From positions 1,302,001 through 1,366,000 of the forward strand of contig NZ_LT906436.1 in the NCBI RefSeq assembly GCF_900187225.1: DNA of 64,000 bases. The letters are read 5' to 3'. Of this stretch, positions 20,777 through 29,122 are shown piece by piece (position 1 is the stretch's first letter; each line of letters opens with the position of its first letter). The position numbers and the translations under genes are program-made. The notes beneath the pieces are model-generated. The model was given only the letters and a program-made list of their open reading frames with translations. It made no database searches and was not told where the DNA came from. Source of the stretch: Listeria monocytogenes (lineage in GTDB: Bacteria > Bacillota > Bacilli > Lactobacillales > Listeriaceae).

Positions 20777-22315
20777 TTGAGCTTCCAAGAACAATATGTC
20801 TTCTGGCGCCTAACTAATTATTTCTTGGGTGTTGAAAAATACCGTCTAATCCATCTTCACGAGGAGAAACAAGAACTTTGGTTGGAAAATACAAGCCAGA
20901 AAAAAAGACCAGTCATCCGTATACAGATGAAAGAATTAAGTTGGGCTAATGTGGTGGAACGCGATGTGACACACACTTTACATGTTACTGAAAATCTTCG
21001 TAAGCAAATGGGGCGTTTGAAATTGCCTCTTGTGAATATTTATATAACACCATTTGAACCAATGGGTGATATTTCGCCTTTTTTTGGGCAGTCAATTGCT
21101 TCTCCAAATGAAAAAGTGAAATTAGAAAATATTTTACTCGCGAACGAACAAATGAGAGAGCATCTAGATATACTAATTAAAACTTTAGAATTACCAGAAG
21201 AAGCATTTGTTCTTCCAAATGAAATAACGAAAGAGCTAGTAGCAAAAGAGCGAGAGCAAGTAATCGCGTATATTACTACTAAAGTAAATGAAGAACAAAA
21301 AGTTGCTAGGAATTCAAAACCAATAGTTACGTATACGTTCATTGGCCTTTTGGTTGCAGCATTCTTGTGGCTTTCTTTCCAAGGTGGAACTACCAATTCA
21401 TTTAACTTAATTAAATGGGGCGGGAAATTCAACCCACTTATTTATGCTGGGGAATGGTGGCGCTTTATTTCACCGATTTTCCTTCATAGTGGATTAATGC
21501 ATATAGCTTCCAATGCAGTTATGCTATATATTGTTGGTGCTTGGGCAGAGCGTATTTATGGTAAATGGCGTTATGTTCTAATTCTTCTCTTAGGAGGAAT
21601 ATGTGGAAACATAGCCAGTTTTGCACTAAATATGAACTTATCTGTTGGAGCGAGTACCGCAGTATTTGCAGTAATGGGCGCGTTACTTTATTTGGTTGTT
21701 TTAAAACCAAATCTTTATGCAAAAACAATTGGCGTCAGTATCGCGTCACTTGTCGCAATCAATTTGTTAATTGATGTATTTTCTAGCCAGATTGATATTG
21801 CTGGACATATTGGTGGCCTTGTAGGTGGATTCTTGCTTGCCGGAGCATTATCGTTACCAAAACAATTTTTCCATTGGCGACGACTTGCATATGGCATTTC
21901 ACTTTTTGCTGTAGCTGTTTTATTTTTGTATTTTGGCTACCAAAAAGGAGAACAGCCATATGATCCGATGCAAGCTAATGTAGCAGTACAACAATACCTT
22001 CAAGAACAAAACAAAAAAGAAGCAACGAAGATTACCGATAATTTAATTTCTAGCGGAAGTGCTGACGGCTATTCATATACGTATGCTGCATCTATCGCTT
22101 TACAAGATAAGCAAATAGATAAAGCAGAAACAATGGCTAAAGAAGCAATTAATATCGACAAAGACATCCCAGAGGCTCATTATTATTTATCTGTTTGCTA
22201 TAGAATAAAAGGTGATATGCCAAATGCAATTAAAGAAGCGAACAGCGCTAGAGAGTTATCAAGCAATCCATTTTTTGATTCTTATTACGATGAGTTAGAA
22301 AAAATCAAAGAATAA
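20777..22315 (+). CDS. gluP: Rhomboid intramembrane serine protease with TPR tail (GluP type)
   Basis: Membrane protease of the rhomboid family, like Bacillus YqgP/GluP. A cytoplasmic N-terminal domain of about 170 residues precedes a bundle of about seven membrane helices. The catalytic Ser is in GAST (SVGASTAVFAVMG) and the catalytic His in DIAGHIGG. A TPR-like C-terminus ends the protein. The start is uncertain: ATG 20759 has no ribosome site and lies at the predicted transcription start, whereas TTG 20777 has a GCAGGG site and gives 512 aa. It forms an operon with yqgQ and glcK, the same order as in Bacillus. Confidence 0.92.
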   Translation: MSFQEQYVFWRLTNYFLGVEKYRLIHLHEEKQELWLENTSQKKRPVIRIQMKELSWANVVERDVTHTLHVTENLRKQMGRLKLPLVNIYITPFEPMGDISPFFGQSIASPNEKVKLENILLANEQMREHLDILIKTLELPEEAFVLPNEITKELVAKEREQVIAYITTKVNEEQKVARNSKPIVTYTFIGLLVAAFLWLSFQGGTTNSFNLIKWGGKFNPLIYAGEWWRFISPIFLHSGLMHIASNAVMLYIVGAWAERIYGKWRYVLILLLGGICGNIASFALNMNLSVGASTAVFAVMGALLYLVVLKPNLYAKTIGVSIASLVAINLLIDVFSSQIDIAGHIGGLVGGFLLAGALSLPKQFFHWRRLAYGISLFAVAVLFLYFGYQKGEQPYDPMQANVAVQQYLQEQNKKEATKITDNLISSGSADGYSYTYAASIALQDKQIDKAETMAKEAINIDKDIPEAHYYLSVCYRIKGDMPNAIKEANSARELSSNPFFDSYYDELEKIKE

Positions 22316-22327
22316 GAGGTTTTTAAT

Positions 22328-22540
22328 GTGAAAACAGTTTATGATGTTGCCCAATTACTAAGAAAGCATGGCATTATTGTTTATTTAGGAAAACGACAAT
22401 ATGACATCGAAATGATGGAATATGAGATAACAGAACTTTTTAAACATAATATTTTAGATAGAGAAATTTTTGCTAGAGCTAGAAGTATTTTGAAACAAGA
22501 ATTAATCAAAGAACAACGAAAAAATAGTAGTTTAAATTAA
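22328..22540 (+). CDS. yqgQ: YqgQ family protein
   Basis: 70-aa conserved Firmicute protein. It starts with GTG after AAGAGG and lies 12 bases after the rhomboid gene and 24 before glcK. The DVAQLLRKHGIIVYLGKRQYDIEMM stretch is the family core. Its function is unknown; Bacillus keeps the same three-gene order. Confidence 0.88.
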   Translation: MKTVYDVAQLLRKHGIIVYLGKRQYDIEMMEYEITELFKHNILDREIFARARSILKQELIKEQRKNSSLN

Positions 22541-22564
22541 ATTGATTATAAGGAGAACAGCAGA

Positions 22565-23533
22565 ATGAACAAAAAATTAATTGGTGTAGATTTAGGCGGG
22601 ACAACAGCAAAATTAGCTATTTTAACAAAAGAAGGCGACATTGAGGAAAAATGGACTATTGATACAAATATTGAAGATAAAGGCGCCCACATTGTTAAAA
22701 ACATTGGGGATTCTATCAATCAAAAATTAACAGACTTACAACTAGATAATGATATTTTTTACGGTATTGGTATGGGAACTCCAGGTACTGTAAATTATGA
22801 AACAGGTACTGTAAAAGGTGCGTACAACCTAGGGTGGGCAGATGAACAAAATGTTAGTCAAGATTTAGAAAATATTACTGGTTTGAAAATCATATTAGAT
22901 AATGATGCGAATGTTGCCGCTCTTGGCGAACGCTGGAAAGGCGCAGGTGAAGGTGGCGCGAATGTTGTTTTCGTAACACTTGGAACAGGCGTTGGCGGTG
23001 GTATTTTTGCGGAAGGTAAAATTTTACATGGCATCCGCGGGGCAGCAGGCGAAATAGGCCACGTAACAGTAGTTCCTGAGAATGGTTACGATTGTACTTG
23101 TGGTAAAAAAGGATGTCTAGAAACTGTCGCATCAGCAACAGGAATTGTTCGAGTAGCGAAAGATTTAGCAAAAGAGTTTACTGGTAAATCTGCTCTTAAA
23201 GATGCAATAGACAACAACGAAACGATTACCTCCAAATTGATTTTTGAACTAGGTGCGGAAGATGATGCATTAGCGAATGAAACAATTGATAAAATTTCTT
23301 TCTATTTGGCTTTAGCGCTTAGTCATATTGGAAACATGTTAAATCCAGAGAAGATTATTATTGGTGGTGGAGTTTCAGCAGCAGGAGATCAATTATTGAC
23401 ACCGGTTAAAACTTATTTTGAAACGATGGTTTTCCCAGCTGTTAAAGAATCCACTAAATTATCTATTGCGACAAAAGGGAATGATGCAGGGATAATTGGA
23501 GCTGCGTGGTTAGCACTACCAAGTGAAGATTAA
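22565..23533 (+). CDS. glcK: ROK-family glucokinase
   Basis: Phosphorylates glucose to glucose 6-phosphate. The 322-aa protein has the ATP-binding DLGGTTAKLA near the N-terminus, the sugar-binding DNDANVAALGE, and the ROK zinc motif CTCGKKGCLE near residue 180. An AAGGAGAA site precedes the ATG. It is last in the gluP-yqgQ-glcK operon and is followed by a strong terminator. The ROK cysteine motif separates it from hexokinase-type enzymes. Confidence 0.95.
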   Translation: MNKKLIGVDLGGTTAKLAILTKEGDIEEKWTIDTNIEDKGAHIVKNIGDSINQKLTDLQLDNDIFYGIGMGTPGTVNYETGTVKGAYNLGWADEQNVSQDLENITGLKIILDNDANVAALGERWKGAGEGGANVVFVTLGTGVGGGIFAEGKILHGIRGAAGEIGHVTVVPENGYDCTCGKKGCLETVASATGIVRVAKDLAKEFTGKSALKDAIDNNETITSKLIFELGAEDDALANETIDKISFYLALALSHIGNMLNPEKIIIGGGVSAAGDQLLTPVKTYFETMVFPAVKESTKLSIATKGNDAGIIGAAWLALPSED

Positions 23534-23546
23534 TATTAATTTGTAT

Positions 23547-23583
23547 AAGCTACAATAACACTCCATTATTGTAGCTTGTTTTA
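23547..23583 (+). terminator. glcK operon terminator
   Basis: A perfect 12-bp stem, 23547-23558 with 23566-23577, a 7-base loop, then GTTTTAT. Confidence 0.85.
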
Positions 23584-23609
23584 TAAAGCTAATCTTTCTA
23601 TAACGCATT

Positions 23610-23635
23610 GTTTTAGCTTCCTTTGAAAAGGGTAA
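23610..23635 (+). promoter_or_regulatory. Possible sigma-B promoter before the lipoprotein gene
   Basis: GTTTTA (23610-23615), 14 bases, GGGTAA (23630-23635). This matches the GTTT-N13-15-GGGTAT pattern used by sigma B in Listeria and Bacillus except for the last base. No good sigma-A pair is nearby. Confidence 0.4.
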
Positions 23636-23666
23636 AATTTTAGCATAGAGAGATTGGAGGCCAGAG

Positions 23667-24758
23667 ATGAAAAAATCAAATACTTTTTTGCTGATTACCA
23701 TATTAGTCGGATTGGTTTTTATCTCTTTTGGTTGCTCGGAGGAAAAAGAAACACCAAAAAAGAATGCAAAAGAAGTGCAAGGTGTTCAAATCAAAACAAA
23801 AGAATTCCAGCGGGTGGTCGGTTGGCTGTCAAAAGATTCTGTTTTACTGCAAACCAAAAAATCTGGAGTTACGTATTTTGAAGAATTGAATATTTACAAT
23901 GAAAAGAAAAGACCAATCTTTAATACGAAGGAATCTATTTCTGAAGTCCAAATTAGTCCAGATTATCGAAATATCTTACTTTATTCTGCTGAATCAGCTG
24001 AAAAAGCTACGATGCGAATAATCGCTTTGAATGATGGTTCAACTGTTGCGTCTCGAGCAACAAAACCTCTAACGACGACATTTTATTGGAATGACGAATC
24101 ACCTGAAAAAATCATGTTTGTCACATATAGTCCAGAATGGAATTTTCAAATAGAAAACTGGGATTATACATTGGATCAACTGGATAAAATAGATGTCGCA
24201 TCACCTTTTATTTCCTGGTACGGAGATAATTTGGTAATTTCAAACAATAAAGACAAACCGGACGATGAATTAGGAAACCTTTATTTACAAGATATTAGAG
24301 ATAGCGCTACTAAAAATTTAATTGTAGCTAATATTATGCAATTTGCTGTTCATGATAATGTACTGCTTACCATTGAAAAAAACTCTGATGAAAAATTATT
24401 ATACGATTTTAGAACAATTGGATTTCAAAATTTCTATTCGTATAATGCTGCTCGAGAGTATGATGAATTAGGGACTTTTGTTCCGTATTTTGATACAAAT
24501 TTTGATAAGAATACTTTTCTAACATTTGTTCCATATAAAAGCGCTAAAATTGGCAGCGGAGCAAAAGAGTATAAGTTAGTAAAAATTGATCCAACGAACA
24601 AAAAAGAATCGACTATCTTGGAATTAATGGATAACCAACCTATTTTATCTTATGAAACAGGGGATTTAGTTCTCTATGGTTATTTATTTGATAAGGTAAT
24701 CGATACGAAAACAGGTAAAATGTATAATTTAATTAATACACCAACTAAATCTTTTTAA
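23667..24758 (+). CDS. yqgU: YqgU-like lipoprotein
   Basis: 363 aa with a lipoprotein signal: MKK, hydrophobic stretch, then SFGC with Cys at about residue 23. The mature part is rich in beta strands with repeated YxxD/W-type segments, like a beta-propeller, although I cannot assign one with certainty. Name and family are by position and general likeness to Bacillus YqgU, which also lies between glcK and comGA. TTGGAGG stands before the ATG. It is convergent with the comG operon and shares a terminator with it. Confidence 0.72.
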   Translation: MKKSNTFLLITILVGLVFISFGCSEEKETPKKNAKEVQGVQIKTKEFQRVVGWLSKDSVLLQTKKSGVTYFEELNIYNEKKRPIFNTKESISEVQISPDYRNILLYSAESAEKATMRIIALNDGSTVASRATKPLTTTFYWNDESPEKIMFVTYSPEWNFQIENWDYTLDQLDKIDVASPFISWYGDNLVISNNKDKPDDELGNLYLQDIRDSATKNLIVANIMQFAVHDNVLLTIEKNSDEKLLYDFRTIGFQNFYSYNAAREYDELGTFVPYFDTNFDKNTFLTFVPYKSAKIGSGAKEYKLVKIDPTNKKESTILELMDNQPILSYETGDLVLYGYLFDKVIDTKTGKMYNLINTPTKSF

Positions 24759-24794
24759 AACAACGAGTTCCTTCTTTAAGGGCTCGTTGTTTTT
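24757..24794. terminator. Bidirectional terminator, yqgU / comG
   Basis: An 11-bp stem, 24757-24767 with 24783-24793, plus an inner CCTT/AAGG pair. It has flanking A and T runs. It overlaps the 3' ends of both convergent genes. Confidence 0.82.
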
Positions 24795-25093
24795 GTTAAT
24801 GTATAGCCGTTTTCTAGTGTGATTTGACAGTTGAATTCTGTTAGTTGATTATCCGTCGCCTGGCAATCTATCTTTGTGCCTTTGTAATTTGTTTTAAATT
24901 GATGTGAAAGTGAGGATGTTTCCTTAATTTCTATGAAAGCTAAATTTAGTTTAGTGGAGGCTAAATAATAATTTTGAATCATTTTTTCATATTGTATTTG
25001 TGTCTTAAAGATAGAAGCACTACCAGTAACGATTAAAATTGAAATAAGCGCAATGAAAATGGTAAATGGGAGCGTAAATGCATTAGTCTTCAT
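24776..25093 (-). CDS. comGG: Competence pseudopilus protein ComGG
   Basis: 105 aa, last gene of the comG operon. It has an N-terminal hydrophobic segment (about 7-28) but no clear prepilin cleavage site, as is usual for ComGG, which acts as a pilus-tip component. Assignment rests mainly on position after comGF, size and topology. Its ATG overlaps the comGF stop (ATGA). Confidence 0.82.
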   Translation of the reverse strand: MKTNAFTLPFTIFIALISILIVTGSASIFKTQIQYEKMIQNYYLASTKLNLAFIEIKETSSLSHQFKTNYKGTKIDCQATDNQLTEFNCQITLENGYTLTKTTSP

Positions 25094-25557
25094 GGATTGG
25101 ATACCACTTCTGGTAATGCGAATACAGATGTATATATCTGAGTATTAGAGTCTTGCACCGTTAAATGAAGTTGTTTTTCTTTCTTGATTAATTGATAATC
25201 TTTCACATTAGTAAGCAATGGTTCATGTCCTTTTCCGTTTACTTGTCGTCGAACTAAATCATTATATTTGGAATAGGTGATAAGGTCTTTGCCATTACTA
25301 AAAGAAAGCTTATTCCCATCAATTTGAATATTAGTCGCTTTTTCTAATTCTAAACGAGTTTGAATGAGAAAAAGTTGCCATTCTGTTGTCTGGTCAATGT
25401 TGCTAAGTTGGATAGTCTTGTTGTAGCATTGAAAAAATAATGGAATGAGCGAGCTAATACTTAAAATGATTGTAATAGACAAGATTGTTTCAAGAAGAGT
25501 GAAAGCAGGTGAGCCGCTTCTAAAAGATACATTTTTCTTCCAATTTATTTGTTGCAC
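25090..25557 (-). CDS. comGF: Competence minor pseudopilin ComGF
   Basis: 155 aa from a GTG at 25557, with AAGGAGGT 10 bases upstream, lying inside comGE. A longer frame runs to 25653 but has no better start. The prepilin motif PAFTLLETILSI places a hydrophobic helix near residues 20-40. It overlaps comGE by 38 bases and comGG by 4, so the genes are translated as a coupled set. Confidence 0.85.
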   Translation of the reverse strand: MQQINWKKNVSFRSGSPAFTLLETILSITIILSISSLIPLFFQCYNKTIQLSNIDQTTEWQLFLIQTRLELEKATNIQIDGNKLSFSNGKDLITYSKYNDLVRRQVNGKGHEPLLTNVKDYQLIKKEKQLHLTVQDSNTQIYTSVFALPEVVSNP

Positions 25558-25804
25558 AAATTTGGATACCTCCTTGATAATGGAAACTTTGGATACGTTC
25601 ATCCTTAAAGTTAACCGGAACATTTTTGTGGCGTAATAGTTCGCTATGTTCATAAATTTCTTGATAGACTCTGCTAGTTTCTTTTTGATGGTCTAGTTTT
25701 TCAAAAATAGTCATAGCTGTGGGTAATAGAAAACTACAAACCATTGCGAAAAGGAGAAGCGAAACCATGCTTTCGACTAAAGAGAATCCGTTAATTTTGT
25801 TCAA
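25520..25804 (-). CDS. comGE: Competence minor pseudopilin ComGE
   Basis: 94 aa with a type IV prepilin N-terminus, NGFSLVESMVSL: cleavage after Gly, Glu at mature position 5. The start is a TTG with AAAGGGG upstream, and it overlaps comGD by 14 bases. It is a minor subunit of the competence pilus that takes up DNA. Confidence 0.85.
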   Translation of the reverse strand: MNKINGFSLVESMVSLLLFAMVCSFLLPTAMTIFEKLDHQKETSRVYQEIYEHSELLRHKNVPVNFKDERIQSFHYQGGIQICATNKLEEKCIF

Positions 25805-26219
25805 TTCTAAAACGCCCCTTTCCGATTTGAAATATTAGCTTGTAGTTATTTGTCGAACTTGTCAGGTGGATTGTTGAAAAACGATTAATGGATCCATCTG
25901 TACTCGAAAAACGAAAATTTCCTATTTTTGGCTGTGTTAAAGTTAACGTCTGTGAAAGTGGAATGATAACAAGTGTTTTTGAGTTAGTATATGTGATGAG
26001 TTGATTTTTCGTAGGATCAAATGAAATAAACGTATCTTGATTTGTTGCTACAGCATTTATTTGTGCGTAGTAAATGCTGGCTTTTATTTCTTCTAGTAGT
26101 TGCTTTTCCCTAAGAGTGGATAATGTACTTGAAATAGGAAAAATAGTTAGTGTGATTAGTGTGAAACTGATAGTTAGTACAAGTAACATTTCTAATAAAG
26201 TAAATCCATTTATTTTCAT
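25791..26219 (-). CDS. comGD: Competence minor pseudopilin ComGD
   Basis: 142 aa with the prepilin motif NGFTLLEMLLVL at the very start (GspH-like). The ATG overlaps the comGC stop in an ATGA arrangement. It is processed by the prepilin peptidase ComC, which is not in this window. Confidence 0.87.
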   Translation of the reverse strand: MKINGFTLLEMLLVLTISFTLITLTIFPISSTLSTLREKQLLEEIKASIYYAQINAVATNQDTFISFDPTKNQLITYTNSKTLVIIPLSQTLTLTQPKIGNFRFSSTDGSINRFSTIHLTSSTNNYKLIFQIGKGRFRIEQN

Positions 26220-26539
26220 TTTTTCTCAGAAACATTTCCAGAGCTATCTATTTTGATGCTATTCCCATTAGGGCACGATTTTTGGTTAGCTTTTAGATAG
26301 CCTCCACTTACTAAATCAGCTACAGAAGGGATTGAATTTTTATCTAATTGGTAGGACTGAACTTGACCTTGAACCATTGATATAAAGGCCTCACATCCTT
26401 TATCGTTGATTGATTTACTTTGTGATACTATGTTTGGAATAGTAAGGAGTAGCAAAACACTTACCACTAATAAAACAATTAACATCTCCACCAAAGTAAA
26501 ACCTCGCTCATCTCGCCAATCAATTTTCTTTTTAAACAT
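26216..26539 (-). CDS. comGC: Competence major pseudopilin ComGC
   Basis: Main subunit of the competence pseudopilus, 107 aa. The prepilin site is Gly13-Phe14 (ERG/FTLVEM) with Glu18 as mature residue 5, followed by a long hydrophobic helix. Cys49 and Cys89 could form the intramolecular disulfide known from Bacillus ComGC. GGAGGAG stands before the ATG. It lies 13 bases after comGB. Confidence 0.93.
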   Translation of the reverse strand: MFKKKIDWRDERGFTLVEMLIVLLVVSVLLLLTIPNIVSQSKSINDKGCEAFISMVQGQVQSYQLDKNSIPSVADLVSGGYLKANQKSCPNGNSIKIDSSGNVSEKK

Positions 26540-26552
26540 TAAAACTCCTCCT

Positions 26553-27584
26553 TTAAATTTGATTTACCATAGAAAACATGGGATATAAGATGGATAGATA
26601 AATGGATACAATTAAAATACCAATAACGATAAAAACAATTGGTTGAATAAATGAAAATAATTTTTCGGTCTTTTGAAGTGATTTCTGATGACATAAGTTA
26701 TAATAAAATAAAAATTCTTCTGCTAAATTACCATTTTTTTCACCGTGGATAGCAATATAATAAAGTTCTTTTTCAAATATAGGCATTTTTTCTAGTGCTT
26801 TTGTTAGTGATAATCCTTGTTCAAGCGTAGGCAGAATTTGCCTGGCGATTTCTTGAAAGAAGGCGGGAGATTCTTCTTGTGCGAACAGATGCATAATATG
26901 CGTTATAGATAAACCGCTTTTCAGCAGATATCCGAGTTCACGCGAAAGGTATTGTGAATAATGAATTCTTGAAAATTGGCGAATATATGGAATTCGACAA
27001 TAAAAATAGGCTCGGTCATAAGCATTTTTTTGCTTTTGCTTTCGAATAATGAAACTGAAAATCAGAAAAAGGCTAAGTAAAAAAATTCCTAATAAAACTG
27101 GAACTTTTTCAAGCAGGAAATAAGTGAAATTAGTTCCGACTGTGCCGTTAGTTGATAGTTGTGTAAATAAAAGTTCGAATTTAGGTAAGAGAAAAATTCG
27201 AAGCAAAAAGAACACAAGAATAACTGTAGAGAATAAGACTAGTGGATATTGGAAGGTCTTCATTAATGCGTTTTTTTCTTCAGCTTTTCTTTTCATATGA
27301 ACGCCGGTTTCGTGAATTGTTTGCAAAAAGTAACCGTGACTAGAAGCGTAATGGAGTTGTGAACAAATAAAGTCAGGAAATCCGTTTTTTGAAAGAGCAT
27401 AGGAAAAAGAATTTCCATTTGCTAGTGAAGTGATAATTCGTTCATATCTTTTGCAATATTTGGGCGAAGTAATGCTTAAATAACTAATGGTCGCATCTAA
27501 GGAGAACCCCTTTTCGAGTAAACTTGCAACTCTAATTAAAAATTCTCCGTCATCTTTCCAATTAGTACGCTGAAAAAAAGCCAT
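26553..27584 (-). CDS. comGB: Competence pilus inner-membrane platform ComGB
   Basis: GspF/PilC-type platform protein, 343 aa, which anchors the assembly ATPase to the membrane. Two repeats of the T2SF domain are seen, each followed by hydrophobic segments. The start ATG 27584 has AAGGAG 6 bases upstream. The frame is open further to 27632, but that part lies in comGA. It overlaps comGA by 23 bases. Confidence 0.92.
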   Translation of the reverse strand: MAFFQRTNWKDDGEFLIRVASLLEKGFSLDATISYLSITSPKYCKRYERIITSLANGNSFSYALSKNGFPDFICSQLHYASSHGYFLQTIHETGVHMKRKAEEKNALMKTFQYPLVLFSTVILVFFLLRIFLLPKFELLFTQLSTNGTVGTNFTYFLLEKVPVLLGIFLLSLFLIFSFIIRKQKQKNAYDRAYFYCRIPYIRQFSRIHYSQYLSRELGYLLKSGLSITHIMHLFAQEESPAFFQEIARQILPTLEQGLSLTKALEKMPIFEKELYYIAIHGEKNGNLAEEFLFYYNLCHQKSLQKTEKLFSFIQPIVFIVIGILIVSIYLSILYPMFSMVNQI

Positions 27585-28584
27585 AAGAAACTCCTTTCTC
27601 GAAGGTTCTTTTAATAGGGTATTTAGGCTCAATCTGCTGTTGATTAGATTGGAAATAGGCTTTTATCTCTTGTTGAGTAAGAACTTCATAGATAGCTGTT
27701 CTTTTTCGGCGTAAATGTGTACAAAGGGGATGGCATTTTTCTCCGCAGAAGGCGCAAACTAGGAGGGTCAGTTTCTGAAAACTGATTCCGAGTAAGCATT
27801 GCGCTAATTCCTCTGAGCTAATACCGAATTCAAGTAATCTTAATAAAACTCCATACGCATCTCCGGCATGAACGGTGCTTAAAACTAAATGACCAGTTAA
27901 TGCAGCACGAATAACTATTTTAGCAGTTTCTGCATCGCGTATTTCCCCGATGATTAAAATATCAGGATCATGGCGTAAGACGGAGCGAATGATGGGCGCA
28001 TAGGTGATGCTTGCTTTTTCGTTAACTTCGATTTGGAGAAAGCCGGGAGAATAATGTTCAACAGGATCTTCAATTGTAATGATTTGCAGTTCATCTTTAT
28101 TTTCTATAGAAGAAGCTAGGCTATACATAGAACTAGACTTACCGCTACCTGTGCTACCAGAAAAAAGAAACAAGCCTGTTTGGTTTTTACACTGTTGTTG
28201 AATTTGTTTAGTGGACCTAGGAAATACACTTGAATTTAAAAATGGGATAGGGTGCTTGTAACGAAAAATTCGAATAACCATGCTTTCATGGAAATCTTTG
28301 CTGGGCATAGTAGAAAGTCGTAAAGCAATTTTTTCTGTGTTTGTATTTTTTTCAAAACTACCGGATTGAGGTCGTCTTTTTTCACTTATATCCAAAGCTG
28401 CTTGGAATTTAAGAAAAGATATTAACTTTTCTCCTACATCTATTGGAAGGTAAAGAAGTGGAATTAATGTCCCATTTACCCGAAGACGAAGTAAGTAACG
28501 GTTTGAAAGTGGATGAATATGAACATCGCTGGCATTGATACGTAAAGCTTGGGTTATAATGTGTTCTGTCATTTTTTGCGGCAT
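27562..28584 (-). CDS. comGA: Competence pilus assembly ATPase ComGA
   Basis: Secretion-type ATPase (GspE/PilB family), 340 aa, which drives assembly of the DNA-uptake pseudopilus. Walker A is GSTGSGKSS (143-151); the Walker B region is DILIIGEIRDAETA. A four-Cys zinc cluster (CAFCGEKCHPLC) lies in the C-terminal part. I chose ATG 28584, which follows AAGGAGG by 5 bases; the frame runs open to 28641. A ComK-type two-box site lies 73-106 bases upstream. In L. monocytogenes some Com genes serve phagosomal escape even without transformation, as published; here that is only context. Confidence 0.95.
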   Translation of the reverse strand: MPQKMTEHIITQALRINASDVHIHPLSNRYLLRLRVNGTLIPLLYLPIDVGEKLISFLKFQAALDISEKRRPQSGSFEKNTNTEKIALRLSTMPSKDFHESMVIRIFRYKHPIPFLNSSVFPRSTKQIQQQCKNQTGLFLFSGSTGSGKSSSMYSLASSIENKDELQIITIEDPVEHYSPGFLQIEVNEKASITYAPIIRSVLRHDPDILIIGEIRDAETAKIVIRAALTGHLVLSTVHAGDAYGVLLRLLEFGISSEELAQCLLGISFQKLTLLVCAFCGEKCHPLCTHLRRKRTAIYEVLTQQEIKAYFQSNQQQIEPKYPIKRTFEKGVSYGFFSAY

Positions 28585-28656
28585 AAGAACCTCCTTACAA
28601 GTCATATTCTTCATAAGCAAATAAAATCCTTTGCGCTCCAATCTTTCACAAAAACG

Positions 28657-28690
28657 AAAATAGTATTTTCTAAATGCAAAAGTAACATTT
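28657..28690 (-). promoter_or_regulatory. Two-box ComK-type binding site upstream of comGA
   Basis: Box 1 is AAAA-TAGTA-TTTT (28657-28669, perfect). Box 2 is AAAA-GTAAC-ATTT (28678-28690, one mismatch). The gap is 8 bp, as in Bacillus comG, comC and comF sites where ComK dimers bind AAAAN5TTTT pairs two helical turns apart. A further weaker box, AAAG-TGATA-TTTT, is at 28709-28721. The remaining AT-rich stretch to 28900 probably holds the divergent promoters, but none is clear. Confidence 0.65.
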
Positions 28691-28942
28691 CAAGGCAAAA
28701 TAACATTGAAAGTGATATTTTGGAAGCAAAAAAGTAAATAAAATAATTTTTTTGATCTTGAGTATTTTCACAATGTATGTGCAATGGATAACAAACGTAT
28801 AATTAAACTGAAATATAACGATAAAGCCCTTACATTCCGAACCAATATCAAAAATAAAGAAATTTTCACCTTTAAAACTAATTATTTGCCGAACAATACA
28901 ACTCATGATAAGCTATAGAAAAGGCAAATACATAATAGAATT

Positions 28943-29096
28943 AGCGGGTGAATGTAAGCAGAGAGACTGCGAAAAGCAGCGCCGACGGGGAAAGCATATA
29001 TTATGTGAAACTCTCAGGCAAAAGGATGTTTACGGGACGCAACTCTGGAGTCATTTTTGTGTTACGACAGGGCTTATGAACTATATAAGCCTTTTT
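28943..29096 (+). promoter_or_regulatory. Glycine riboswitch with terminator, upstream of gcvT
   Basis: The aptamer runs about 28943-29053. It has a GAATG leader, GAGAGACT, GCCGACGGGG, CTCTCAGGCAAAAGGA and GACGCAACTCTGGAG, the conserved gcvT-motif blocks in order. Only one aptamer is visible. It is followed by a terminator, GGCTTAT (29071-29077) with ATAAGCC (29085-29091) and TTTTT. Known glycine riboswitches of this class turn on the glycine cleavage operon when glycine is high. Confidence 0.92.
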
Positions 29097-29122
29097 GTTA
29101 TGTGAAAAAGGAGGATATAATT

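Noticed and set aside
29057-29122. Earlier start for gcvT
   Set aside because: Crosses the riboswitch terminator; ATG 29123 has AAAGGAGGAT.
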